Assembly (NCBI RefSeq): GCF_000773685.1
Contig: NZ_JPQO01000025.1
Span: forward strand, 1 to 38,833
Reading direction: 5' to 3'
Origin: Acinetobacter sp. HR7
GTDB taxonomy: Bacteria; Pseudomonadota; Gammaproteobacteria; Pseudomonadales; Moraxellaceae
Length of the DNA: 38,833 bases
A model generated the notes under the pieces. It was not told where the DNA came from, made no database searches, and worked only from the letters and a program-made list of their open reading frames with translations. Both the position numbers and the translations under genes were made by a program. Shown piece after piece: positions 26,185 through 33,639 of the stretch (position 1 is its first letter; every line of letters begins with the position of its first letter).

Positions 26185-26673
26185 CTATTTAATAGCAGTT
26201 TTACGTTTCTGTTTCTGGATGGTCTGGTCTAAAGCGCTTGAGAATTCACGTTTATCACGTTCTGAAATGGGTGGAGGTCCACCTGTTTGCACACCAGCAC
26301 CTCGCAAGGTATCCATAAAATCACGTAGATGCAGGCGTGCTTTGACATTAGCGGAAGTATAGATTTCCCCACGTGGATGAATGGCAATACCGCCCTTTTC
26401 AATCACCTGTGCTGCCAGCGGAATATCCTGCGTGATCACGATGTCGTGTTGTTTCATGCGATCCACGATTTCCTGATCTGCTGCATCTGCCCCGCTTAAA
26501 GCCTGAATAGAATTGATCCGGATTGAGGGCGTAATCCCCACCGGCTGATTGGCAACGAAAGTTACTTCCAGCTGATAACGGTCTGAGGCACGGATAATTA
26601 CATCTCGAAGAATACGGGGCAATGCATCGGCATCGACCCAAAGTTTAAATGGCAACACGCAATAGCCTGGCAT
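26185..26673 (-). CDS. YaiI/YqxD family (DUF188) protein
   Basis: The 162-aa cytoplasmic protein belongs to the UPF0178/YaiI family of unknown function, possibly PIN-like nuclease fold. Family motifs are [22 protein letters not shown] near the N-terminus, [27 protein letters not shown] in the middle and the C-terminal [18 protein letters not shown]. The ATG at 26673 gives a slightly longer N-terminus (PGYCVLPF) than the usual start next to the WVDADA strand; a GTG five codons in is possible. The EamA transporter gene follows in the same direction. Confidence 0.88.
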   Translation of the reverse strand: MPGYCVLPFKLWVDADALPRILRDVIIRASDRYQLEVTFVANQPVGITPSIRINSIQALSGADAADQEIVDRMKQHDIVITQDIPLAAQVIEKGGIAIHPRGEIYTSANVKARLHLRDFMDTLRGAGVQTGGPPPISERDKREFSSALDQTIQKQKRKTAIK

Positions 26674-26768
26674 GAAAAATGATAAATGCTATTCTAGCAA
26701 ATGCTGCCCGACCCGACCCGAGATTCTGCATACCCTTTTGATATGATTCAGTAACTGTTTGGCATTGC

Positions 26769-26851
26769 TAAGTTTAAACTCAGGTGAATAGCCAGTTGCA
26801 AGGAAAAATTGACAAGCTCTCCACTGCAATTTAAGTTTAAATTTCACCTGA
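26769..26851. repeat. Paired direct and inverted repeats upstream of the 309-aa gene
   Basis: TAAGTTTAAA occurs twice (26769-26778, 26832-26841). TCAGGTGAA (26780-26788) has its exact reverse complement TTCACCTGA at 26843-26851. A TTGACA (-35-like, 26809-26814) lies between them and the second copy coincides with the expected -10 position, so these could be operators. No binding protein is identified. Confidence 0.45.
26809..26837 (+). promoter_or_regulatory. Putative promoter for the 309-aa gene
   Basis: A perfect -35 TTGACA (26809-26814), a 17-nt spacer and a weak -10 TAAGTT (26832-26837). It lies about 85 bp upstream of the start at 26922. The -10 overlaps one of the repeats listed above. 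Confidence 0.4.
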
Positions 26852-26921
26852 TTGACTTGAAAAATCAGAATAACCCTCGATTAACTAATTATAAATCAGC
26901 AATCCTGAATCAATTGTGCAT

Positions 26922-27851
26922 ATGAAAAATCCAAACAGTCCTGAGATTATCACCGTTGATGACCAAAATTTCGGTAGTCATGTTGAACACTGGAATCTAC
27001 TCACAGACAACCCAGACACAGATGTACCGAAATGGTTAACTCAGGCACTTGATGCGCCTGTCATGCCGATGGGCCTGTGTACGCAAGAATGCGATATGGA
27101 TGAAAATACCTGGCTGATCCAGGGGCCATCCAAGGCTACTGTACAATTGAGCCAGATTATTGCGGTAGAAAATAACAAGCCTAAATCCGTCAAAACTGCT
27201 TTCCCGACTTTTGATAGTCCTTATAAAGTGAAGGCACAGATTGAACGGATTATCAGTTGCAAATCCAATACCCAGGCGGTATTACGCCTGAATCTGGGAC
27301 TGAATAATATTGTCTATGCTTTTGACAGCCTGTATAGCGTCAATCATGCACACTATGACAAGGATCAAAGCTATCAGGTCAATCTGAATGCCTGGGCTTA
27401 TGAACTGGAACCTGTGGCTGAACATGAACATTTGGTTGTCGATGATCCAGCTTCAATCAAGCATCACCGTGCCCTAAATGACATTCTGGCAGCCAATAAT
27501 GGCATTGCACCGGATAACCTGCAGGAACAGATTGATGCCTGGGAGCCAAAATCTGAAGATGACAAGGCTCCGGTCACTGTCGATTTCTCAAAAATGGTAG
27601 CTTACTTGTATGGTGAAACGGTTGGTCAGGAAGATGAAGCCTGGTTCCAAGGCAATATCGTCGGGAAAACCTCAATGCAGTTTATGGATCAGGAATTCAC
27701 GCTTTATGATGTGACGCTGATTCATGACCAAGGCCGTCCGGCAACTTTGATCCGTGTGGCAACCCGTAATCCTGCACATAAGGATTTCACCATTGGCCAA
27801 TACATTCGCGGTAATTTATGGATTCAGGCCAACATTTATCATCCTGCCTAA
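26922..27851 (+). CDS. Unrecognised 309-aa protein
   Basis: I do not recognise this protein. It is soluble and acidic with no signal peptide or membrane helix. The ATG at 26922 is preferred over a GTG two codons upstream, but neither has a good ribosome binding site. The first 60 residues include PKWLTQALDAPVMPMG with a Cys (CTQECDMDE). The middle (about 65-180) and the C-terminal third (about 225-305, FQGNIVGKTSMQFMDQEFTLYDVTLIH and TLIRVATRNPAHKDFTIGQYIRGNLWIQANIY) look beta-rich and could each be OB-like barrels. It is bounded by repeats upstream and a strong terminator downstream, so it is a monocistronic gene. Confidence 0.7.
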   Translation: MKNPNSPEIITVDDQNFGSHVEHWNLLTDNPDTDVPKWLTQALDAPVMPMGLCTQECDMDENTWLIQGPSKATVQLSQIIAVENNKPKSVKTAFPTFDSPYKVKAQIERIISCKSNTQAVLRLNLGLNNIVYAFDSLYSVNHAHYDKDQSYQVNLNAWAYELEPVAEHEHLVVDDPASIKHHRALNDILAANNGIAPDNLQEQIDAWEPKSEDDKAPVTVDFSKMVAYLYGETVGQEDEAWFQGNIVGKTSMQFMDQEFTLYDVTLIHDQGRPATLIRVATRNPAHKDFTIGQYIRGNLWIQANIYHPA

Positions 27852-27871
27852 ATTTCCCACAGTTTAAATTC

Positions 27872-27916
27872 AAAATAAAGGGGTATTCACCGTGACTGAA
27901 TATCCCTTTATTTTTT
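27872..27916 (+). terminator. Long-stem terminator after the 309-aa gene
   Basis: About 16-18 base pairs (AAAATAAAGGGGTATTCA-type arm ending at 27889, partner beginning 27897) with one G-U wobble and a seven-nt loop, then a run of T. A strong intrinsic terminator that could act on either strand. Confidence 0.85.
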
Positions 27917-27959
27917 AACGCTTCATTTTTATTCATTATTTTTAGTTTTCGATTAATTT

Positions 27960-27968
27960 TTATCCACA
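27960..27968 (+). promoter_or_regulatory. Perfect DnaA box
   Basis: TTATCCACA matches the strongest DnaA-binding consensus exactly. A second identical copy is 52 bp downstream in the same orientation. Confidence 0.55.
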
Positions 27969-28011
27969 AGCTGATATTAAAAATATAAATTTAAATTCAT
28001 AAATAATCACT

Positions 28012-28020
28012 TTATCCACA
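28012..28020 (+). promoter_or_regulatory. Perfect DnaA box (second copy)
   Basis: TTATCCACA again, in the same orientation as the copy at 27960-27968. The 52-bp start-to-start distance is close to five helical turns, so both would face the same side of the DNA. Confidence 0.55.
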
Positions 28021-28262
28021 GTTTTAAATTTAAATAAACTCATTTTTAAATCACGCTAATATTATCTAGGAAATTGTGAATGCCCTATCAATCGTGGATT
28101 ATAGATTTAAACAGGAAATTTGCCGATTTATCTCAATGGTTTAATTAAAATAAAAACTTTGTGAAGTTAAATTAAGATTGTTCTTTATTTAATCAATTTT
28201 TTATGATAAAAAGGCGGATAACAAATATGAATTAACGATAAATAGATCGGACAAGAATATCT

Positions 28263-28406
28263 ATGAAAATCGTGCAGGAAGAAAATATACATCAGGTTGA
28301 GCAGCCTCATCTGAGCTCGGGGTATGACATTGATATGATGTCAGGACTATTTTTTGTCTTGGGCATGCTGATCTGTGGCTTAGTATTGCACCACTTCGTT
28401 TTTTAA
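28263..28406 (+). CDS. Putative 47-aa single-TM membrane microprotein
   Basis: A complete short frame starting at ATG 28263 and ending TAA at 28404-28406. A GGAC stretch lies about 12 nt upstream. The first 25 residues are hydrophilic (MKIVQEENIHQVEQPHLSSG), and residues 27-47 (SGLFFVLGMLICGLVLHHFVF) form a hydrophobic helix of membrane length. A good terminator (28433-28459) follows 26 bp later, as expected for a real transcript. It is too short to assign to a family; it could be an accessory subunit of a membrane complex. Alternatively it is a chance frame in AT-rich DNA, but the helix and flanking signals argue against that. Confidence 0.55.
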   Translation: MKIVQEENIHQVEQPHLSSGYDIDMMSGLFFVLGMLICGLVLHHFVF

Positions 28407-28432
28407 AATTATTTTTCCAGAATTTTTCGCAT

Positions 28433-28459
28433 AAAAAACCCAGCCTGAGCTGGGTTTTT
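28433..28459. terminator. Bidirectional terminator between microprotein and serC
   Basis: CCCAGC (28439-28444), loop CTGA and GCTGGG (28449-28454), with six A before and five T after. It serves serC (minus) and the 47-aa gene (plus). Confidence 0.85.
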
Positions 28460-28471
28460 CGCATTCAGACA

Positions 28472-29554
28472 TTAAGCATTGCGTTTTGCAAACTCATCCA
28501 TGAATTTCACCAGGGCTTGTACACCTTCTAGCGGAACGGCATTGTAAATACTTGCACGCATACCACCGACTGAACGGTGACCCGCCAAGTTCAACAGGTG
28601 ATTTTCTTCAGCTTCTTTCAGGAACTGTTTTTCCAGCTCTGGCTTAGCCAAAGTAAATGGTACATTCATGATTGAACGGTTTTCTGGTGCAATCGGATTT
28701 GCATAGAAGTCGCTAGAATCAATGTAGCTGTACAGCAATTCCGCTTTTTGCAGGTTCACTTTGTGAATCGCTTCCACACCCCCCTGTTCCAGTAACCATT
28801 CGAATACCAGACCAGACAGGTACCAAGCATAAGTTGATGGTGTATTCACCATAGAACCGTTTTTCGCTTGGTCTGCATATTTCAGGATGCTTGGAATTTC
28901 TGGTTTAGCTTGATCCAAAAGATCGTTACGGATAATCACCAGAGTCAGACCTGCAGGACCGATGTTCTTTTGCGCACCGGCATAGATCAGACCAAATTTA
29001 GACACGTCGATCGGAGCAGACAGAATGCTTGAAGAGAAGTCACAAACCAGTGGCTTGTCAGTTTCTGGAATATTGGCGAATTGCAGACCACCGATGGTTT
29101 CGTTATCTGCATAATGCACATAAGCGGCATCATCAGACAGGTTCCAGGTGCTTTGATCGGCAATGGCCAATTTACCGTCTGCAGTTTTGGTACCTGCTTC
29201 AACAACATTGATGTCGCCATAGCGTTTTGCTTCTTTTAACGCTTTTTCAGACCAGATACCAGTATGGATATAATCCGCTTTGTTATTTTTGCCCAGCAGG
29301 TTCAGTGGAATCGCTGAGAATTGCAGAGATGCACCACCCTGTAAGAACAATACTTTATAGTTCTCAGGAATGTTCATGAGTTTGCGTAGGTCTGCTTCGG
29401 CCTTTTCCGCAACCGCGACATAGTCTGCACTACGGTGGCTCATTTCCATGATCGAAAGACCCTTGCCCTGCCAGTCAAGCATTTCAGCTTGAGCCTTTTC
29501 AAGTACGGCAGTAGGTAATGCAGCAGGACCAGCACAGAAGTTGTACGCGCGCAT
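28472..29554 (-). CDS. serC: Phosphoserine aminotransferase
   Basis: SerC is a PLP enzyme that makes 3-phosphoserine in serine synthesis and a pyridoxal-pathway intermediate. It is 360 aa from the ATG at 29554, preceded by AAAGGA; a longer frame upstream starting at 29581 lacks support. Family motifs: RAYNFCAGPAALP at the N-terminus, LQGGASLQFSAIPLNLL, DFSSSILSAPID and the PLP lysine Lys196 in YAGAQKNIGPAGL. The C-terminal GHRSVGGMRASIYNAVP is complete. It stands alone, with its own promoter and terminator. Confidence 0.96.
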   Translation of the reverse strand: MRAYNFCAGPAALPTAVLEKAQAEMLDWQGKGLSIMEMSHRSADYVAVAEKAEADLRKLMNIPENYKVLFLQGGASLQFSAIPLNLLGKNNKADYIHTGIWSEKALKEAKRYGDINVVEAGTKTADGKLAIADQSTWNLSDDAAYVHYADNETIGGLQFANIPETDKPLVCDFSSSILSAPIDVSKFGLIYAGAQKNIGPAGLTLVIIRNDLLDQAKPEIPSILKYADQAKNGSMVNTPSTYAWYLSGLVFEWLLEQGGVEAIHKVNLQKAELLYSYIDSSDFYANPIAPENRSIMNVPFTLAKPELEKQFLKEAEENHLLNLAGHRSVGGMRASIYNAVPLEGVQALVKFMDEFAKRNA

Positions 29555-29629
29555 GATTTTTCCTTTCAGAGTGAAACACAATAAAATGATGGCATTTAAC
29601 CATATCTCGGCGTAGCTTGCACAAAATTA

Positions 29630-29658
29630 TTTCTATCTAGGAATGAAGATAGAGTCAA
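29630..29658 (-). promoter_or_regulatory. Putative sigma-70 promoter for serC
   Basis: On the minus strand TTGACT (complement of 29653-29658), 17 nt and TAGAAA (complement of 29630-29635). It lies about 75 bp upstream of the serC start. Confidence 0.5.
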
Positions 29659-29890
29659 AAAATCAATGTAGATTCGAGGGATAATTTGAATGTGTTTTAT
29701 TTTTCAGAGCTTAACTGAGTGATTTTATTTGTGTGTAATCTTCTAGAGCAAATATCAAAATAAATCCTTTGGCAATGGGCTGAAATTTAATCATGGTTCA
29801 TTCAATGTTGATGAGTACTTTAAAAGTGAACCTCTTTTCGATGACACAATACTACAACTGAATCTGTCGCTGACTTGCAAGCACTTGATT

Positions 29891-29896
29891 TATAAT
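29891..29896 (+). promoter_or_regulatory. Putative -10 box of the exporter operon
   Basis: A perfect TATAAT 43 bp before the TolC-like start. No convincing -35 is present at 16-18 bp, which could mean activator-dependent transcription or chance in AT-rich DNA. Confidence 0.35.
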
Positions 29897-29938
29897 GCAG
29901 CTTAAACTGAATGAATGTGACAATTACATCACCACTTT

Positions 29939-31402
29939 ATGAGCATAAAGAACAATAAACGACGTGTCTGCTGGGGTTTGACCGTGCTTGCATCCATGAT
30001 GTATGGCACCCTTACACATGCGCAAAGCATCAGCTTTCACGATGCTGAACGACAGTTATTACAACGCAGCTATAGCAACCAGGCTTTCCAAAGTCTGGAA
30101 CAGGCTGCAAAACTTGAAGCAGAAGCGGTTAAAGGTATAGGTTTGCCAAGGGTTGATCTGAATATTCGGGCTTATGCCTTTCGTAATGAATTAGATATTC
30201 CTTTAGGTGCTGTTAAAAATAACCTTGAGCAGTCACTTACCAATGGCTTAAATAATAAAATTGATGAGTTTAATTTAGATCAAAATATTGCTGACCCGCT
30301 TAAAGAAGGCCTGAAACAACCTATTCATGATGGAGTGGGTTTAATTCCTGATTCATCCAATGTAGTGCTGAGAGATGAAGTTATTCGCCCGACTGTTTCC
30401 GTGATGATGCCACTTTATACCGGTGGCCTGACCCGTAGTGCCAAAGAAATTGCCAATATTCAGGCGGGTCGCAGTGAACTCAGCAATCAACAGCAGCAGG
30501 ACACTCAACGCTTTGAACTGATTCAGGCATATTTCAATGTACAGCTGCAAAAGCAGCTACTCGAAGCAGCGCGTTTTAACGCAACTGCTATGCAGCAGCA
30601 TTATCGCAATGCCCTGAAAATAGAACAGCAGGGCTTTATCAGCAAAGGGCAACGCATGCAGTTTGAAGTAGCGCGTAACAATGCAGAGCGTGCCCAGCAA
30701 AATACCCAAGCCAACCTCAAGGCCGCACTGTTCCAGCTGAATAACCTGTTGCAGGACAACAGCATTACCGAACTGAGTACACCTTTATTTGTCAATCGTG
30801 CTGAACCGCAAAATGTCAATGTTCTGCTCAGCAGCTTTAGTGAGAACTCCCCACTGATCAAAAAAATGCAGCTGGATACCGAACTGGCCAAAGCCAATGT
30901 CAAAGCCCAACAAGCAGCAAAAAAACCAAATGTGTTTGCCTTTGGCGAATACAGTCTGGATGAAAATGAAAATTGGATTGTGGGTGTCGCAGCACGCTAT
31001 AACCTGTTCTCTGGCGTGGATAAAAACAAGTCTATTCAGGCAGCAGAGCTGAAACGCTTTGCTGCTGAACTCATGACGGCGCGCACTCAGCAAGAAATTG
31101 AAAACCTGATTTATAAATCCTTTAGTGAAGCCGTCAGTGCTCAGCAAAGTGACGTATTACTACAACAGAACTTAAAAGCGGCTCAGGAAAATCTGCGGAT
31201 TCAGGAATTATCTTTTAAAGAAGATGTTGGGACGGCCAATCAGGTGATTGATGCACAAAACATGCTAAGTAGCCTGAAAGCGGAAATGGCGGTGAATGCC
31301 TATAAATATGTAATGTCATTGGCCACCCTGTTGCAAAGTCATGGTTCGCTTGCAGAATTTCCCAACTATATGCAACATGCCAATACCCACTATATTCGTT
31401 AA
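29939..31402 (+). CDS. TolC-family outer-membrane efflux protein
   Basis: The 487-aa protein belongs to the outer membrane efflux (OEP) family that forms trimeric export channels. A signal peptide is visible (about residues 1-28, ending near LTHAQ). Two repeats of paired long helices and beta hairpins follow, roughly 35-265 and 270-470, with Q/E/A-rich heptads (for example LLEAARFNATAMQQHYRNALKIEQQG) and VSVMMPLYTGG and VGVAARYNLFSG, the typical strand-turn motifs. The insert around 85-130 is longer than usual. The stop overlaps an in-frame ATG (TAATG); the likely HlyD start is 12 bases later, with GGAG between, so the genes are tightly coupled. Confidence 0.88.
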   Translation: MSIKNNKRRVCWGLTVLASMMYGTLTHAQSISFHDAERQLLQRSYSNQAFQSLEQAAKLEAEAVKGIGLPRVDLNIRAYAFRNELDIPLGAVKNNLEQSLTNGLNNKIDEFNLDQNIADPLKEGLKQPIHDGVGLIPDSSNVVLRDEVIRPTVSVMMPLYTGGLTRSAKEIANIQAGRSELSNQQQQDTQRFELIQAYFNVQLQKQLLEAARFNATAMQQHYRNALKIEQQGFISKGQRMQFEVARNNAERAQQNTQANLKAALFQLNNLLQDNSITELSTPLFVNRAEPQNVNVLLSSFSENSPLIKKMQLDTELAKANVKAQQAAKKPNVFAFGEYSLDENENWIVGVAARYNLFSGVDKNKSIQAAELKRFAAELMTARTQQEIENLIYKSFSEAVSAQQSDVLLQQNLKAAQENLRIQELSFKEDVGTANQVIDAQNMLSSLKAEMAVNAYKYVMSLATLLQSHGSLAEFPNYMQHANTHYIR

Positions 31403-31413
31403 TGGAGCCACAC

Positions 31414-32496
31414 ATGACTGATGCGCAAAAGCCAGAACACCCAGTTGATGAGCAGGCTTCAGAAATGAATCAAGACCATCAGACTGAGGATCTTTCGACT
31501 GAAACAGCAAAAGAAAAACCTGTAAAAAAATACCTGTTACTCGCTACGCTTCCTATACTCCTAGCGCTAATCGGTTTTGGCTTATGGAAAACCTATCAGC
31601 CCAAAGACATTGAACTGCAAGGCCGGGTTGAAGCAGAAACGGTGCAAGTTGCGACTAAAGTGCCAAGCCGGATTGAAGCGGTGTATATCCATGAAGGTGA
31701 TGAAGTCAAAAAAGGCCAAGTACTGGTCAAACTGAATAGCCCTGAAGTGGAAGCAAAAAAACAGCAGGCTTTAGCAGCTTTGCAATCTGCCTTGGCTTTG
31801 CAATCCACCGCCGAACGTGGCTCCCAGGACGAAAATGTTGCTTCACTATATGCCAACTGGCAGTCCCTTAAGGCACAGGAACAACTCGCTAAAACTTCCT
31901 ATCAACGTGGAGCTAACCTGTTTAAGGAGGGCGTCATTTCCCGCCAGCGCCGAGATGAACTGTTTGCAGCTTCACAATCTGCATCCCAAATGACCGAAGC
32001 TGCTTATCAGCAATATGCCCGGGCTAAACGCGGCAGTACACCAGAACAGAAAAGTTCAGCAGATGCTCAGGTCGATATAGCCCGTGCAGCAGTCGCTGAA
32101 GCCAATGCACTAGAAGCAGAAACTGAATTATTGGCACCGATTGATGGTACCGTCTCCAAAACCTATGGCAATGTCTCTGAACTGGTCGCTGCTGCTGTGC
32201 CGGTGGTCAGCCTAATTTCTGCAAAACGCTGGATCAGCGTGAATATTCGCGAAGACCAATATGCGGCTCTCGGTGAAAACAAACAGCTGGAAGGCTTTAT
32301 TCCAGCACTCAATAAAACTGCAACCTTTAAAGTCAAAGGTATCAGTGCCGAAGGTGAATTTGCCACCATTAAAACCACCCGACAGACTGGCGGTTATGAT
32401 GTGCGCAGCTTTAAAGTCCATCTGGTTCCAGTGAACGACATTCCCGGGCTAAAAGTCGGTATGAGTGTGCTGTTTAAACTGCAAGAGCCAAAATAA
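31414..32496 (+). CDS. HlyD/EmrA-type periplasmic adaptor
   Basis: The 360-aa adaptor links inner-membrane permeases to the TolC-like channel. The ATG at 31414 is preferred over 31402 because GGAG at 31404-31407 lies just upstream of it. A hydrophilic N-terminus (1-38) precedes one membrane helix (about 40-58). A lipoyl/biotinyl half-motif VATKVPSRIEAVYIHEGDEVKKGQVLVKLN follows, then a coiled-coil hairpin (about 105-215) and a second half-motif APIDGTVSKTYGNVSELV. A C-terminal beta barrel completes the fold. The permease gene begins directly after the stop. Confidence 0.88.
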   Translation: MTDAQKPEHPVDEQASEMNQDHQTEDLSTETAKEKPVKKYLLLATLPILLALIGFGLWKTYQPKDIELQGRVEAETVQVATKVPSRIEAVYIHEGDEVKKGQVLVKLNSPEVEAKKQQALAALQSALALQSTAERGSQDENVASLYANWQSLKAQEQLAKTSYQRGANLFKEGVISRQRRDELFAASQSASQMTEAAYQQYARAKRGSTPEQKSSADAQVDIARAAVAEANALEAETELLAPIDGTVSKTYGNVSELVAAAVPVVSLISAKRWISVNIREDQYAALGENKQLEGFIPALNKTATFKVKGISAEGEFATIKTTRQTGGYDVRSFKVHLVPVNDIPGLKVGMSVLFKLQEPK

Positions 32497-33639
32497 ATGC
32501 AAACAGGATTCTGGGCAGGCATCCAGCGCGAACTGCGCTATTTATTCCGCGAAAAGTGGGATCTGGCACTGGTTCTGCTTGCACCTGCCTGCATCCTGAT
32601 TCTGCTGGGCGGTATGTTTGCTCAAGGCAAACCGGATCATTTACCGATTGCGATTATTGATCAGGATCAAAGCAGCCTGAGCAGTAAGATTTATGATCAT
32701 TTATCTTTGAATCATACCTTACAAGTGCATACCGTTTCCGATCAAATGGTCGAAATCGAAAAGCTATTAAACGAAAATAAAATCTGGGGCTATATTCATA
32801 TTCCTGCCGGAGCCGAGCAGCGACTGGTCAAGGCCCAAGATGCCGAAATCAGTATTGCTTTCAACCAAAGCTATTTCAGTATCGGTAATACCATTTCTTC
32901 AGCCATGCTACTCAGCACCTTGCAAGCCCTAGCTGAATTTACTGGTAAGCAGTATCTAGTTAACACGCTCCCCTATCTGAATGCACCTACACCGAATATT
33001 AAAATTTCCCCACTGTATAACCCACAGCTGAATTATGAATTTTATCTGGAACCCTATATGGTTCCGGCGATTCTACACTTGCTACTTTGCTGCTGTGTGG
33101 CATTTACGGTAGGTCAGGAACTGAAACGGCATACCTTTCAGGAATGGATCAGTCAGCAAAGCCTGTGGTCAGCGCTGCTGTCTAAAAATCTGGTCTATGT
33201 GGCAATCTTCTGCGTCTGGACCTGGATCTGGATGATATGGATAGTGGAAATTCGTGGCTGGTTTATTGCCGGATCACTAGGACTGATTTTATTGACACAA
33301 GTGTTGTTCTATAGTGCTTATGCCTTTCTCAGTAGTGCTGTTGTACTTGTCACGAAGGATCTCACCAAATCTTTTGGCCTACTCGCAGTCTATGGCGGTT
33401 CATCGCTCAGCTTTGCTGGAGTTACTTTACCCCTGAACAATGCCCCACTGTTTACCCAGTTCTGGGCCAATATCATTCCCTATACGCCCTATGCCAAATT
33501 ACAAACTGAGCAATGGGTGATTGGCAGTCCGCTCTATCTGTCCCTGCAACCGTTATTGGTACTCGCTGTCTATGTAATACTTTATGCGGTGCTAGCTTAT
33601 ATTTTTCTGAAAAGAACAGCCCAAGGAGTGTCCTCATGA
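32497..33639 (+). CDS. ABC-2 type permease (YhhJ/YbhR-like), subunit 1
   Basis: The 380-aa inner-membrane protein has the ABC-2 permease plan: one N-terminal helix (about 22-42), a periplasmic domain (about 45-185, with IAIIDQDQSSLSSKIYDHL) and five C-terminal helices (about 187-375). LYNPQLNYEFYLEPYMVPAILHLL marks the junction typical of drug-exporter permeases. It starts immediately after the HlyD stop. The next gene overlaps its end by four bases (ATGA), indicating a heterodimer of permeases. No ATP-binding subunit is encoded in the operon. Confidence 0.85.
   Translation: MQTGFWAGIQRELRYLFREKWDLALVLLAPACILILLGGMFAQGKPDHLPIAIIDQDQSSLSSKIYDHLSLNHTLQVHTVSDQMVEIEKLLNENKIWGYIHIPAGAEQRLVKAQDAEISIAFNQSYFSIGNTISSAMLLSTLQALAEFTGKQYLVNTLPYLNAPTPNIKISPLYNPQLNYEFYLEPYMVPAILHLLLCCCVAFTVGQELKRHTFQEWISQQSLWSALLSKNLVYVAIFCVWTWIWMIWIVEIRGWFIAGSLGLILLTQVLFYSAYAFLSSAVVLVTKDLTKSFGLLAVYGGSSLSFAGVTLPLNNAPLFTQFWANIIPYTPYAKLQTEQWVIGSPLYLSLQPLLVLAVYVILYAVLAYIFLKRTAQGVSS

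Larger units (their letters stand above)
27917..28262. other. AT-rich intergenic region with DnaA boxes
   Basis: About 350 bp without a gene, very rich in A and T (for example long AAATTTAAAT tracts). It contains two perfect DnaA boxes, listed separately. No tRNA or RNA gene was recognised. It ends at the start of a 47-codon gene. Confidence 0.6.
29582..29938. other. Intergenic region between serC and the TolC-like gene
   Basis: About 357 bp without a gene. It holds the serC promoter (29630-29658) on the minus strand and a TATAAT (29891-29896) ahead of the exporter operon on the plus strand. Nothing else was recognised; no obvious regulator gene sits here. Confidence 0.5.

Noticed and set aside
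28121..28230. CGTGGATTA- and GGCGGATAA-like sites as further DnaA boxes
   Set aside because: Each has two mismatches to the consensus; in AT-rich DNA that is not distinguishable from chance.
33513..33635. Upstream extension of the second ABC-2 permease
   Set aside because: It lies inside the first permease gene; the ATG at 33636 has AAGGAG and an ATGA overlap.
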